Origin: an uncultured Clostridia bacterium
GTDB lineage: Bacteria; Bacillota; Clostridia; Christensenellales; Borkfalkiaceae
Assembly: GCA_944372525.1 (NCBI GenBank)
Contig: CALVZL010000040.1
Location: forward strand, 16,695-80,694
Reading direction: 5' to 3'
DNA: 64,000 nucleotides
This document shows positions 17,631 to 24,497 of the stretch, one piece after another; position 1 is the stretch's first letter; the number at the start of each line of letters is the position of its first letter. Made by a program: the position numbers and the translations under genes. Under the pieces are notes generated by a model. The model did no database searches. It was given only the letters and a program-made list of their open reading frames with translations, and was not told the origin of the DNA.

Positions 17631-18098
17631 TTAAAGAGAAACGAGCGTATGCGTCGCCTTCCCCCGATTCAGCACGAGATAACAATAGGAAGGATCGGAA
17701 TAGGAGCCGAGCGCGCCGGGATTGATACACAGCACGCCTTCCAGCTCCCGAACTTCCGCGAGATGCGTATGACCGTACAGCGCGATATCGCAGTCCTTCG
17801 ATCGCGCATAGGCTGCCAGCCGCTCGATCCCGCTTTTGACGGACTGCCGATGTCCGTGACAGCAGAGAATGCGCAGCCCTTCTGCCTCGATGACGAATTC
17901 TTCGGCACCGAAGGAAAAATCACAGTTTCCTTTGCAGAGAAAGGTCTTTTCCGGGTAGGCGCGGAGGATCTCTCTCAAATCGGAAGACCCGTCTCCCAGG
18001 TGCACGATATAGTCGTTCTCTGCAAACAAAGGCCGCAGTTTCTCCAATTCCCGCCGCGCCCTGCCGTGGGAATCGGACAACACAATCATCGTCTTCAA
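17631..18098 (-). CDS. yfcE: YfcE/MJ0936-type metallophosphoesterase
   Basis: 155 residues. Two-metal phosphodiesterase fold: MIVLSDSHG (D-x-H), VHLGDGSSD (GD), CKGNCDF (GNC-D in place of GNH-D, usual in this subfamily), CCHGHRQS and LYGHTHLAEV (GHTH). Such enzymes cleave phosphodiesters in vitro; the physiological substrate is unknown. Its start overlaps the rdgB stop by 4 nt (ATGA), so the two are translated together. Confidence 0.9.
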   Translation of the reverse strand: MKTMIVLSDSHGRARRELEKLRPLFAENDYIVHLGDGSSDLREILRAYPEKTFLCKGNCDFSFGAEEFVIEAEGLRILCCHGHRQSVKSGIERLAAYARSKDCDIALYGHTHLAEVRELEGVLCINPGALGSYSDPSYCYLVLNRGKATHTLVSL

Positions 18099-18661
18099 AG
18101 AAGTTCCTCCAGCGCTCTCAACGCTCGTCCGCGATGGGAAACGGAATTTTTTTCTTCCTCCGTCGCCTCCGCAAAACTCTTTCCCAGTTCCTCACTGAAA
18201 AAGAGGCTGTCATATCCGAATCCGCGCTCCCCCCGTTCGGAAAACAGGATTCTGCCGGGACTGCTTCCCTGCGCTGTCAACACCCTTCCGTCCGGATAAA
18301 CCAAGGAAACCGCGCAGACAAACCGTGCACTGCGGTCCCGTTCCCCTTCGAGATTTTTCAAAAGCAATGCGCGGTTTTCCGCATCGTCCCCTCCCGAATA
18401 GCGGGCACTGTAAACACCGGGCGCATCGTTCAGCGCACGCACGCACAGTCCGCTGTCGTCTGCCAGAGCGGGAAGCCCGGTCGCGCGGCAAACCGCGTGC
18501 GCTTTCAAAAAGGCGTTTTCCGCAAACGTGCTCCCCGTCTCCTCTACTTCGCCGAAAAACCCCGCCTCGCGCTCGGAAAGAATTTCATACTCCCGCAGAA
18601 TCGCGCGAATTTCCCGCAATTTATGTTCGTTCCCTGTCGCCGCAACCAATTTCTTCTTCAT
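18095..18661 (-). CDS. rdgB: Non-canonical purine NTP pyrophosphatase (RdgB/HAM1)
   Basis: 188 residues. Hydrolyses dITP, ITP and XTP to the monophosphates to keep them out of nucleic acids. Family motifs are LVAATGNEHKLREI at the N-terminus, LADDSGLCVRAL with APGVYSARYSG, FGYDSLFF, and SHRGRALRALEELL at the C-terminus. The ATG at 18661 follows AAAGGAG. Its promoter is at 18680-18708. Pairing of rdgB with yfcE is common in Firmicutes. Confidence 0.95.
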   Translation of the reverse strand: MKKKLVAATGNEHKLREIRAILREYEILSEREAGFFGEVEETGSTFAENAFLKAHAVCRATGLPALADDSGLCVRALNDAPGVYSARYSGGDDAENRALLLKNLEGERDRSARFVCAVSLVYPDGRVLTAQGSSPGRILFSERGERGFGYDSLFFSEELGKSFAEATEEEKNSVSHRGRALRALEELL

Positions 18662-18679
18662 AGTCCGCTCCTTTTTGCA

Positions 18680-18708
18680 ATTATAGCACAGCGGCGGCTT
18701 TCCCGCAA
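18680..18708 (-). promoter_or_regulatory. Promoter of rdgB-yfcE, extended -10
   Basis: On the minus strand TTGCGG (complement of 18703-18708), 17-bp spacer ending TGTGC, TATAAT (complement of 18680-18685). A long hairpin (about 18689-18731, stem GCGGCGGCT/AGCCGCCGC) just past the P-type ATPase stop overlaps this promoter. Confidence 0.65.
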
Positions 18709-18745
18709 TCGATCGGGTGAGCCGCCGCCGATTTTTCTGAAAAAT

Positions 18746-20818
18746 TCAACGGATCTTGCCGCGCATCCGCATGGCGTTGAGTACGGCGAGCAGCATAACT
18801 CCCACGTCTCCGAATACTGCCGCCACCAACGGAATGAGATCAAAAAGAGACAGCACCATGAGCAGGAACTTTACGGCGAGCGAAAATACGATGTTCTGAG
18901 CCACGATTTTGCGCGTCTTTTTGGCTGCTTTCAGCGCCTTCGGCAGTGCGGACAAGTTGTCCGACGCAAGCACGAGATCGCTCGCTTCAATGGCGGCATC
19001 GCTTCCGAGTCCCCCCATCGCGACGGAGACGTCGCTCTCCGCCATCATGGGCGTATCGTTGATTCCGTCGCCGACATAGAGCAATCCGCCGTCCCCCTTC
19101 AACGCTCTCGCGCGCTGAGGTTTCTGATCGGGCAAAAGTTGAGAGCAGATGACATCGATCGGCAGGTTTTCGAGCACCGCCCGCGTACGCCGCTCGCTGT
19201 CCCCTGTCAGCACGACCGTACGCTCCACGCCCGCACGTTTGAGTTCGGCAAGCGCGGAAGCGGCGTCCGCCCGGATCCGATCCTCAATCAAAACGATCCC
19301 GACAAGCCGCCCCTCTTCCGCGACATAGATGACGCCGCAGGGCGTGTCCGGCTCTTCGAATTCGATCCTCTGCTCGCGCATCAGCCGTGCGCTTCCGACG
19401 AAAACGCGCTTTCCCTCAACGAGCGCGGTCAACCCCAAACCGGGAAGTTCTTCGCATTGCTCCGCGCGCAAAGAGGTGGACACCGAAAGAAACGCCTGTG
19501 CGAGCGGATGGGAAGAGTTGCGTTCCAGCGCAGCGGCAAGTTCCGCGGCGCGCGGTTCTCCGCGCACTTCGGCAAGACTGAATTTTCCCTCCGTAAGCGT
19601 TCCCGTTTTGTCAAACGCGGCGACCTTGACCTTTGCAAGCGGATCGAGATAGACGGCGCCCTTTGCCAGTACGCCGTAGCGCGCAAGCGTTCCCACGCCG
19701 GAAAAATAAGTCAACGGAACGGAAATAATCAGCGCGCAAGGGCAGGAAATGACCAACAGATTGAGCGCACGGGTGATCCAGGGAAGAAAATCACCGTCGA
19801 GAAACAACGGGGGCACGACGGCAAGAATCAACGCAAGCAAGACAACGACAGGAGTATACCAGCGCGCAAACCGCGTGATGAACTTTTCGGGTGCCGCCTT
19901 CTGCGCCGTGGAATTTTCGACCAGATCGAGAATTTTCGCGACCGCACTGTCCGAATAGGGACGCACGACGCGCGCCCGCACCGCAGTTCCCTCGTTTACG
20001 CATCCCGCAAGCATCTCTTCTCCTGCCTCTACTTCGCGCAGATAGGCTTCGCCCGTCAGAGTCTTGGTATCCAATTCCGTTCTTCCCTCTTCGAGCAGAC
20101 AGTCGACGGGAACGCGGTCTCCCTTTCGCAGCAGAATGAAATCTCCCTCCCGAAGTTCTTCCGGGGGAATTTCGGTCTGCGTCTCCCCATCCAAGAGAAT
20201 TGCGGACTCGCTCTTCATCTCCATCAGTTTTTCGATCTCTCCGCGGGAACTCCCGACTGCAAGCGCCTGCAGGTATTCTCCGATCTGATACAAGAGCATC
20301 ACGGCGGCGCCTTCCATGCTCTGTCCGATGCAAAAAGCCCCTACGCTCGCGACAAGCATGAGAAGATTTTCATCGAACAGCACACCGAACGTACCGTGCT
20401 TCTGCCTGAACAATCTGACAATGTTTTTTCCCACCGACCATACGACCGACCAGCCCGCCGCCGCAAATGCACAGAGATAGAGAAGAAATGCGGCGATCTC
20501 CCCTCGTTCCCCGAGAAGAATATCGCACAACAGCGCCGGCAGGAAAAAGACTGTTGACACCGCGACGGAGATCAGCTCTTTCAGATGCCGCTCCTTTTTT
20601 TTGGGCGCATTTCCGTCGATGATCTCCACTTCTTCGAAATGAGAAATCACAGAGACAGCGCCCGCAAACGCCTCCGCGCTCTCCGCATCCAATTTCACCC
20701 TCTGTCCGACAAAATCAACCGAGACTTCTCTGATCCCCGACAGTTCGGAAAGTTCCTCCTGCAATTCCGCCGCGCAGACCGCGCAGTCAAGGTTGCGGAT
20801 CTTGATGACCTTTTCCAT
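18746..20818 (-). CDS. cadA: Heavy-metal P1B-type ATPase (Cd/Zn/Pb class)
   Basis: 690 residues. N-terminal heavy-metal-associated domain with the metal-binding pair C12 and C15 (LDCAVC), two membrane helices, actuator domain (LTGEAY), the transmembrane metal site SCPCAL, phosphorylation motif DKTGTLTEG, then the ATP-binding domain with SSHPLAQAF (the HP motif) and GDGINDTPMM. Pumps soft divalent metals out of the cell. The CPC motif fits both Cu and Zn/Cd classes; the adjoining ArsR regulator with a CadC-like box favours Zn/Cd/Pb. It starts 51 nt after the regulator with AAAGGAG upstream. Confidence 0.93.
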   Translation of the reverse strand: MEKVIKIRNLDCAVCAAELQEELSELSGIREVSVDFVGQRVKLDAESAEAFAGAVSVISHFEEVEIIDGNAPKKKERHLKELISVAVSTVFFLPALLCDILLGERGEIAAFLLYLCAFAAAGWSVVWSVGKNIVRLFRQKHGTFGVLFDENLLMLVASVGAFCIGQSMEGAAVMLLYQIGEYLQALAVGSSRGEIEKLMEMKSESAILLDGETQTEIPPEELREGDFILLRKGDRVPVDCLLEEGRTELDTKTLTGEAYLREVEAGEEMLAGCVNEGTAVRARVVRPYSDSAVAKILDLVENSTAQKAAPEKFITRFARWYTPVVVLLALILAVVPPLFLDGDFLPWITRALNLLVISCPCALIISVPLTYFSGVGTLARYGVLAKGAVYLDPLAKVKVAAFDKTGTLTEGKFSLAEVRGEPRAAELAAALERNSSHPLAQAFLSVSTSLRAEQCEELPGLGLTALVEGKRVFVGSARLMREQRIEFEEPDTPCGVIYVAEEGRLVGIVLIEDRIRADAASALAELKRAGVERTVVLTGDSERRTRAVLENLPIDVICSQLLPDQKPQRARALKGDGGLLYVGDGINDTPMMAESDVSVAMGGLGSDAAIEASDLVLASDNLSALPKALKAAKKTRKIVAQNIVFSLAVKFLLMVLSLFDLIPLVAAVFGDVGVMLLAVLNAMRMRGKIR

Positions 20819-20869
20819 ATCACTCCTTTTGCCCGTTTCCGCGGGCTTCCGTTGATAAAACGTTCCGCT

Positions 20870-21220
20870 TCAGAACTTGCAGTTGAGATGTGCGCAGGCA
20901 AGCTCCAAAACGGCAAGGATATGCTCGTCTGCCAGGGAATATACGATATTCTGCCCGTCCCGCCGCGCCTTGATCATACGGTTCGCACGCAAGATCCGAA
21001 GCTGGTGCGAAACGGCGCTCTGCGTCCCTCCCACCGTCTCGACAATGTGGTAAACACACATTTCACCATGTCGGAGCGCAAAGAGAATGCGCAGACGGCT
21101 TGGTTCGGAAATCGCCTTGAACGAAGCGCTGAGCCGTTCGATCTCCTCTTCCGCGGGCATATTTTCTTTCGCCTGCGCTACAATCCGCGCATGTTCGCTC
21201 TCCCGACCGCAATAATCCAT
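20870..21220 (-). CDS. ArsR/SmtB-family metal-sensing repressor
   Basis: 116 residues, winged helix: LFALRHGEMCVYHIVETVGGTQSAVSHQ covers the alpha-3 to recognition-helix region. The alpha-3 metal box reads EMCVYH where CadC-type sensors have ELCVCD, so one Cys is replaced by Tyr and a His is gained; the N-terminal MDYC supplies another Cys and the C-terminus has HLNC. This suggests altered metal preference (inference). The ATG at 21220 follows GGAGG; the frame upstream is open but lacks a ribosome binding site. It probably represses itself and cadA through the operator at 21239-21264. Confidence 0.92.
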   Translation of the reverse strand: MDYCGRESEHARIVAQAKENMPAEEEIERLSASFKAISEPSRLRILFALRHGEMCVYHIVETVGGTQSAVSHQLRILRANRMIKARRDGQNIVYSLADEHILAVLELACAHLNCKF

Positions 21221-21238
21221 TCTCGCCTCCGATATTTT

Positions 21239-21264
21239 AATATATGAATAACCGTTCATATATT
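21239..21264. promoter_or_regulatory. ArsR/SmtB-type operator
   Basis: A perfect 10-bp inverted repeat (ATATATGAA-type half-sites at 21239-21248 and 21255-21264) with a 6-bp spacer, the familiar ATGAA...TTCAT architecture of SmtB/CadC operators. It overlaps the -10 box and start region of the regulator's promoter, so binding would block transcription. Confidence 0.85.
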
Positions 21265-21288
21265 AGCACAAAAAAAAGACGCTGTCAA
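21260..21288 (-). promoter_or_regulatory. Promoter of the arsR-cadA operon
   Basis: On the minus strand TTGACA (complement of 21283-21288), 17-bp spacer, TAATAT (complement of 21260-21265). The -35 box is exactly the loop of the terminator hairpin of the upstream rluA operon. Confidence 0.8.
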
Positions 21289-21295
21289 GCGTCTT
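21270..21295 (-). terminator. Intrinsic terminator of the feoAB-rluA operon
   Basis: On the minus strand a 7-bp stem AAGACGC/GCGTCTT with a 6-nt loop TTGACA, running into eight T residues. It lies 23 nt after the rluA stop. Confidence 0.8.
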
Positions 21296-21317
21296 GTCTC
21301 ATATTTTTGATAAAATT

Positions 21318-22124
21318 TCAGCACAGGGATCGCTCCGAGGAAAAGGTCGCGTTCAGATAGGAAAGCCGCCCTTCACATGTCAGGCGAAGGCTCTTTGCAA
21401 TCAGTTGCTGCCGCATGACATGGTGACTGCGATTATAGATCTCGTCCCCGTACTTTTCGTCACCGACAACGGGATGCCCGAAGTAAGCCATGTGCGCGCG
21501 GATCTGATGTGTCTTTCCCGTATGCAGCGTGATCTTAAGCAAAGAGGTCTCCCCGTTCTCGACGAGCACTTCGTACTCGGTGACGATCCGTTCTCCGATC
21601 GGAGTTGACGAAACCCTCACGCGGGCATTTTTTTCGTCCTTCCGAAGATATGCGGAGAGCACCTCGTGTTTCGCGGGCATCTTTCCCAGCACAAGCGCAT
21701 GATAGATTTTCTCGACACGGCGCTTGCGGAAAGCATCGAGGATCTCCCGTTCCGTCTCCGTATTTTTCGCAAAGATCATGACGCCGGCAGTATTGCGGTC
21801 AAGGCGGTGAAGAAAGTACGTCTCCCCTCGCTTGCACAATGCACGAAAGACCGCCTCCGAGTTGACCCCGCTCTCCTTATCCACCACGACGACGTTGTCG
21901 TCCTCGTACAAAATGAGGAAAGCGGAACGAGATGCCTGTGCAGACGTGAGGTAATATCTTACGACGTCCCCCTTTTTGAGAAGCAGATCCCGTCCGACCT
22001 TTTCCCCGTTCACGCGGATCTCTCGGTCCCGCAGCAGAGTGCGGAAACAAAACGACGCCTGTGCGCAGACCTTGTCTGTGAAGTCGGAAAGGGAGATGGG
22101 TTCGGTTACGACGTATTCTTCCAT
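21318..22124 (-). CDS. RluA-family pseudouridine synthase (copy 1)
   Basis: 268 residues. N-terminal S4-like RNA-binding region (LLRDREIRVNGEKVG), then the catalytic domain with HRLDRNTAGVMIFAKN, which holds the catalytic Asp, and HTGKTHQIRAHMAYFGHPV. Modifies uridine in rRNA or tRNA; target unknown. ATG 22124 is preferred because GAGG lies 8 nt upstream. The feoB frame, lacking an early stop, runs through this start and about 250 nt into the gene. Confidence 0.92.
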   Translation of the reverse strand: MEEYVVTEPISLSDFTDKVCAQASFCFRTLLRDREIRVNGEKVGRDLLLKKGDVVRYYLTSAQASRSAFLILYEDDNVVVVDKESGVNSEAVFRALCKRGETYFLHRLDRNTAGVMIFAKNTETEREILDAFRKRRVEKIYHALVLGKMPAKHEVLSAYLRKDEKNARVRVSSTPIGERIVTEYEVLVENGETSLLKITLHTGKTHQIRAHMAYFGHPVVGDEKYGDEIYNRSHHVMRQQLIAKSLRLTCEGRLSYLNATFSSERSLC

Positions 22125-23877
22125 GACGGTTCCTCGGTGCAAGCAGCGCTATAAGCGGAAGAGGAAAGACCAGCCAAGCGCCGCCCTGCATAAGAAAATA
22201 GACAGAATAAGAAGCCGCCAGCGCCGCAGCCATGCCAACCAACGCGGCAAGCAACGCGCGGCCTGCTCCGATTGCGCGTGCGATCGCCGTGATCGCAGAC
22301 ACGCAAGGCGGACAAAGCAACAAAAAAACGGAAAAGGCGATCGCACTCTCCGCTTCGAACGGAAATCCTCCGCAAAAAAGCGCAAACGTTCCCGCAATGT
22401 TCTCCTTTGCGATCAAACCCGAAAAAGCCGCATAGGCGACCCGCCAATCCCCGCACCCGATGGGCACAAATAATATTTTTAATCCTCCGCAAATCGTTGC
22501 AAGTATGCTCTCTTCCGCCGCGCAAAAGCGAAGGGAGAAATCGAAGGAGGAGAGCATCCAGGAGGCGAGAAAAAACGCAAAGATCACCGTTGCCAATTTT
22601 ATTATAAACTGTTTGAGCTGAAAGAGCAAGGATTTGAAGACAAAAACGGGATGAGGAATTTGCAACGGAGCCAATTCGAGAACAAGGGGCGCGGCAGGCC
22701 GGCGTTCGACAAAGGACGCGACGAACAGGCAGACAAGCGCGCCCGCAAAATAAAAAATAAGTACCGCCGGAAATGGGTTCTTGAGAAAAGAGGAAAAAAG
22801 CATGAGCGTGACGGGAAGTTTGGCGCTGCAAGGCAGAAAAGGCAGCGAAAAAAGCACTTTTCGGCGTGTTTTTTCGTCCTCTAATCCCTGCGTCGTCAAA
22901 GCCGCCGCAGCGGTACAACCGAACCCCATCAGCAAAGAAAAAACCGCGCGTCCGTTTAATCCCACGCGAGAAAACATTCCGTCCGTCAGCGCGGCAAGCC
23001 GGGACATCAAGCCGCTTTCCTCCAAAAGGATGAGAAAAAAGAAGAGAAGCAGGATCTGGGGAAGAAAGCAAACCACTCCCCCCACGCCCGCAACAATCCC
23101 GTCCGCAACGAGCGAGCGAATCACGGGAGACGCGATGCCTCCGGCAAGGCGGGAGAGACGGGAAAAAAGCGCTTCTGCCCCTGTGCGAAGCAGATCGCCC
23201 GCGCACCCGGGTGCAAAGACGAGATAAAAGACCGCCGCGATCAGAGACAAAAAAAAGACCGCGCCGAAAACAGGATGGCAAAACAGACGGTCCGCCCGTG
23301 TCCACACCGCGGCAGGCGGATCATAAGCCTCCTTCGGAAGCACCGGCTCCCGGTCCAATGTTTCCTGCTGCGGCAGCAAATGCAACGCGCGCTCCAATTC
23401 CGCTCCGAACGTACGTCTTCCCCCGTCTGCAGATAACACCTGCACCCCGAGCGCCTCGGCAATCGCAACGCGGTTATACCGCCCGCCCGCACGGAGAAAG
23501 CGCCGTTCTTTTGTCAAAACAAGTGCCATGCGCCGCCCTTCTTTTCGCAGACGGCCGATCAGAGGAAGACAGCGCAGAAGCGCACTGCATTCGCAGACGA
23601 ACAGCACAAAGGCGTCGGAGTGACTGCGCAGAAACGCAACGGCATTCTGTTCCTCCAAAGTCAGACCGTCGAAGGAATATACTCCGGGAAGATCGCAGAC
23701 GCGCACCAAAGTTTTGCCGATCGTCGCTTCTTTGGACAAAACGGACACTGTAACGCCGTGCCAATTTCCTACGGCGGCATGTCCGCCCGTTAAAACATTA
23801 AACAACGTGCTTTTTCCCGCATTCGGATTTCCGACAAGTACGACTTCATCTGTTACAGAGTGCGCACGAGAACGCAT
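21877..23877 (-). CDS. feoB: FeoB ferrous iron transporter, reading frame extended into rluA
   Basis: 666 codons as read. GTPase domain: GNPNAGKSTLFN (G1) and CDLPGVYSFDG (G3); the G4 position reads LVLTKER, not the usual NxxD, so guanine specificity may be weakened. Membrane domain: ESGLMSRLAALTDG, MGFGCTAAA (for GFGCNVPA) and FLPCSAKLPV, two Gate motifs of FeoB. The last recognisable helix ends near residue 578 (about 22143). After this the frame continues for about 88 codons of arginine-rich sequence out of frame with rluA. In another frame a TAG at 22149-22151 sits where a natural stop would be expected, so a 1-nt indel, real or from sequencing, is plausible. The start overlaps the feoA end by 25 nt, with GGGAGG upstream. 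Confidence 0.82.
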   Translation of the reverse strand: MRSRAHSVTDEVVLVGNPNAGKSTLFNVLTGGHAAVGNWHGVTVSVLSKEATIGKTLVRVCDLPGVYSFDGLTLEEQNAVAFLRSHSDAFVLFVCECSALLRCLPLIGRLRKEGRRMALVLTKERRFLRAGGRYNRVAIAEALGVQVLSADGGRRTFGAELERALHLLPQQETLDREPVLPKEAYDPPAAVWTRADRLFCHPVFGAVFFLSLIAAVFYLVFAPGCAGDLLRTGAEALFSRLSRLAGGIASPVIRSLVADGIVAGVGGVVCFLPQILLLFFFLILLEESGLMSRLAALTDGMFSRVGLNGRAVFSLLMGFGCTAAAALTTQGLEDEKTRRKVLFSLPFLPCSAKLPVTLMLFSSFLKNPFPAVLIFYFAGALVCLFVASFVERRPAAPLVLELAPLQIPHPVFVFKSLLFQLKQFIIKLATVIFAFFLASWMLSSFDFSLRFCAAEESILATICGGLKILFVPIGCGDWRVAYAAFSGLIAKENIAGTFALFCGGFPFEAESAIAFSVFLLLCPPCVSAITAIARAIGAGRALLAALVGMAAALAASYSVYFLMQGGAWLVFPLPLIALLAPRNRHGRIRRNRTHLPFRLHRQGLRTGVVLFPHSAAGPRDPRERGKGRTGSASQKGGRRKILPHVCTGISFRFPHFVRGRQRRRGG

Positions 23878-24077
23878 TCCGCCACCTCCCGTCCGAGCGC
23901 AACCGTACTCCCGGCTGCCGCAACCAAATAAGTGCGTCCGCGCGGAAACCTCTTTAAGAGCGAAATCTCCCCGCCCCGCTCGATCCCGAGCGCACGCAGA
24001 CGTTCTCTCCACAGGGGCGGCGCTTTGACCGCCGTCACGACGGCGCGCGTACCGCGCTTCAGATCGCCGATATTCAT
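23853..24077 (-). CDS. feoA: FeoA-domain ferrous iron transport protein
   Basis: 74 residues, a single SH3-like FeoA domain: MNIGDLKRGTRAVV at the start, LRALGIERGGEISLLKRFP (the L-x-x-LG-hydrophobic-x-x-G pattern) and VALGREVAECVLV at the end. It is thought to modulate FeoB from the cytosol. The ATG at 24077 is chosen as homologues begin there; only a weak Shine-Dalgarno is seen. First gene of feoA-feoB-rluA. No Fur box or clear promoter was identified in the 77 nt upstream, which consist largely of the preceding gene's terminator. Confidence 0.9.
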   Translation of the reverse strand: MNIGDLKRGTRAVVTAVKAPPLWRERLRALGIERGGEISLLKRFPRGRTYLVAAAGSTVALGREVAECVLVRTL

Positions 24078-24109
24078 ACCGTCATCAATGCGAAAAAGAG
24101 AAAAAATAT

Positions 24110-24147
24110 GCAATAAAAAACGAAATCCCCTCATTTGAGGGGATTTC
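24110..24147 (-). terminator. Terminator after the DUF378 gene
   Basis: A 12-bp stem (GAAATCCCCTCA-type arms) with almost no loop at about 24122-24147; on the minus strand it is followed by a T6 tract. Confidence 0.85.
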
Positions 24148-24154
24148 GCCGCAC

Positions 24155-24400
24155 TTATTTCGCGTGTTCTTCTACGACATCGCGGTTTCCCATGAGTTTC
24201 AGCACGCCGTTTGTGATCATGGGCGAGATGATCAGCCAGATCGCTGCCGCCGCAATGATGAGGTAGGTGATGATCGAGCCGATCGTCCGAGGTCCCGCAA
24301 ACGCCATGGAAACGAGATTGACGTCGAACAGCCCGTACAGCCCCCAGTTCAGCGCGCCGATGAGCACGAGAATATAGGAAATCAGATTTGCAATTACCAT
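24155..24400 (-). CDS. DUF378 family small membrane protein
   Basis: 81 residues with two hydrophobic helices. ISYILVLIGALNWGLYGLF and VSMAFAGPRTIGSIITYLIIA match the DUF378 (YuzA-like) pattern, including the invariant GALNWGL. Function unknown. GGAGG lies 6 nt before the start. It stands between two terminators and appears monocistronic. Confidence 0.88.
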   Translation of the reverse strand: MVIANLISYILVLIGALNWGLYGLFDVNLVSMAFAGPRTIGSIITYLIIAAAAIWLIISPMITNGVLKLMGNRDVVEEHAK

Positions 24401-24446
24401 ATCTTTGCCTCCTGCAGCCAGTTTGCGCAGTGTAAGAGGAAACTAT

Positions 24447-24481
24447 GCAAAAAAGCAGCGCCGCGGTTTTTTCGCGGCGCT
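24447..24481 (-). terminator. Terminator after the large surface protein gene
   Basis: A 9-bp GC-rich stem (24457-24465 with 24473-24481) with a 7-nt loop, followed on the minus strand by GC and a T6 tract. Confidence 0.85.
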
Positions 24482-24497
24482 CCGTCAGCCAACCGAT

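Noticed and set aside
18134-20557. 807-codon plus-strand frame opposite rdgB and cadA
   Set aside because: Shadow of two clearly conserved genes; low-complexity basic translation and no start signals.
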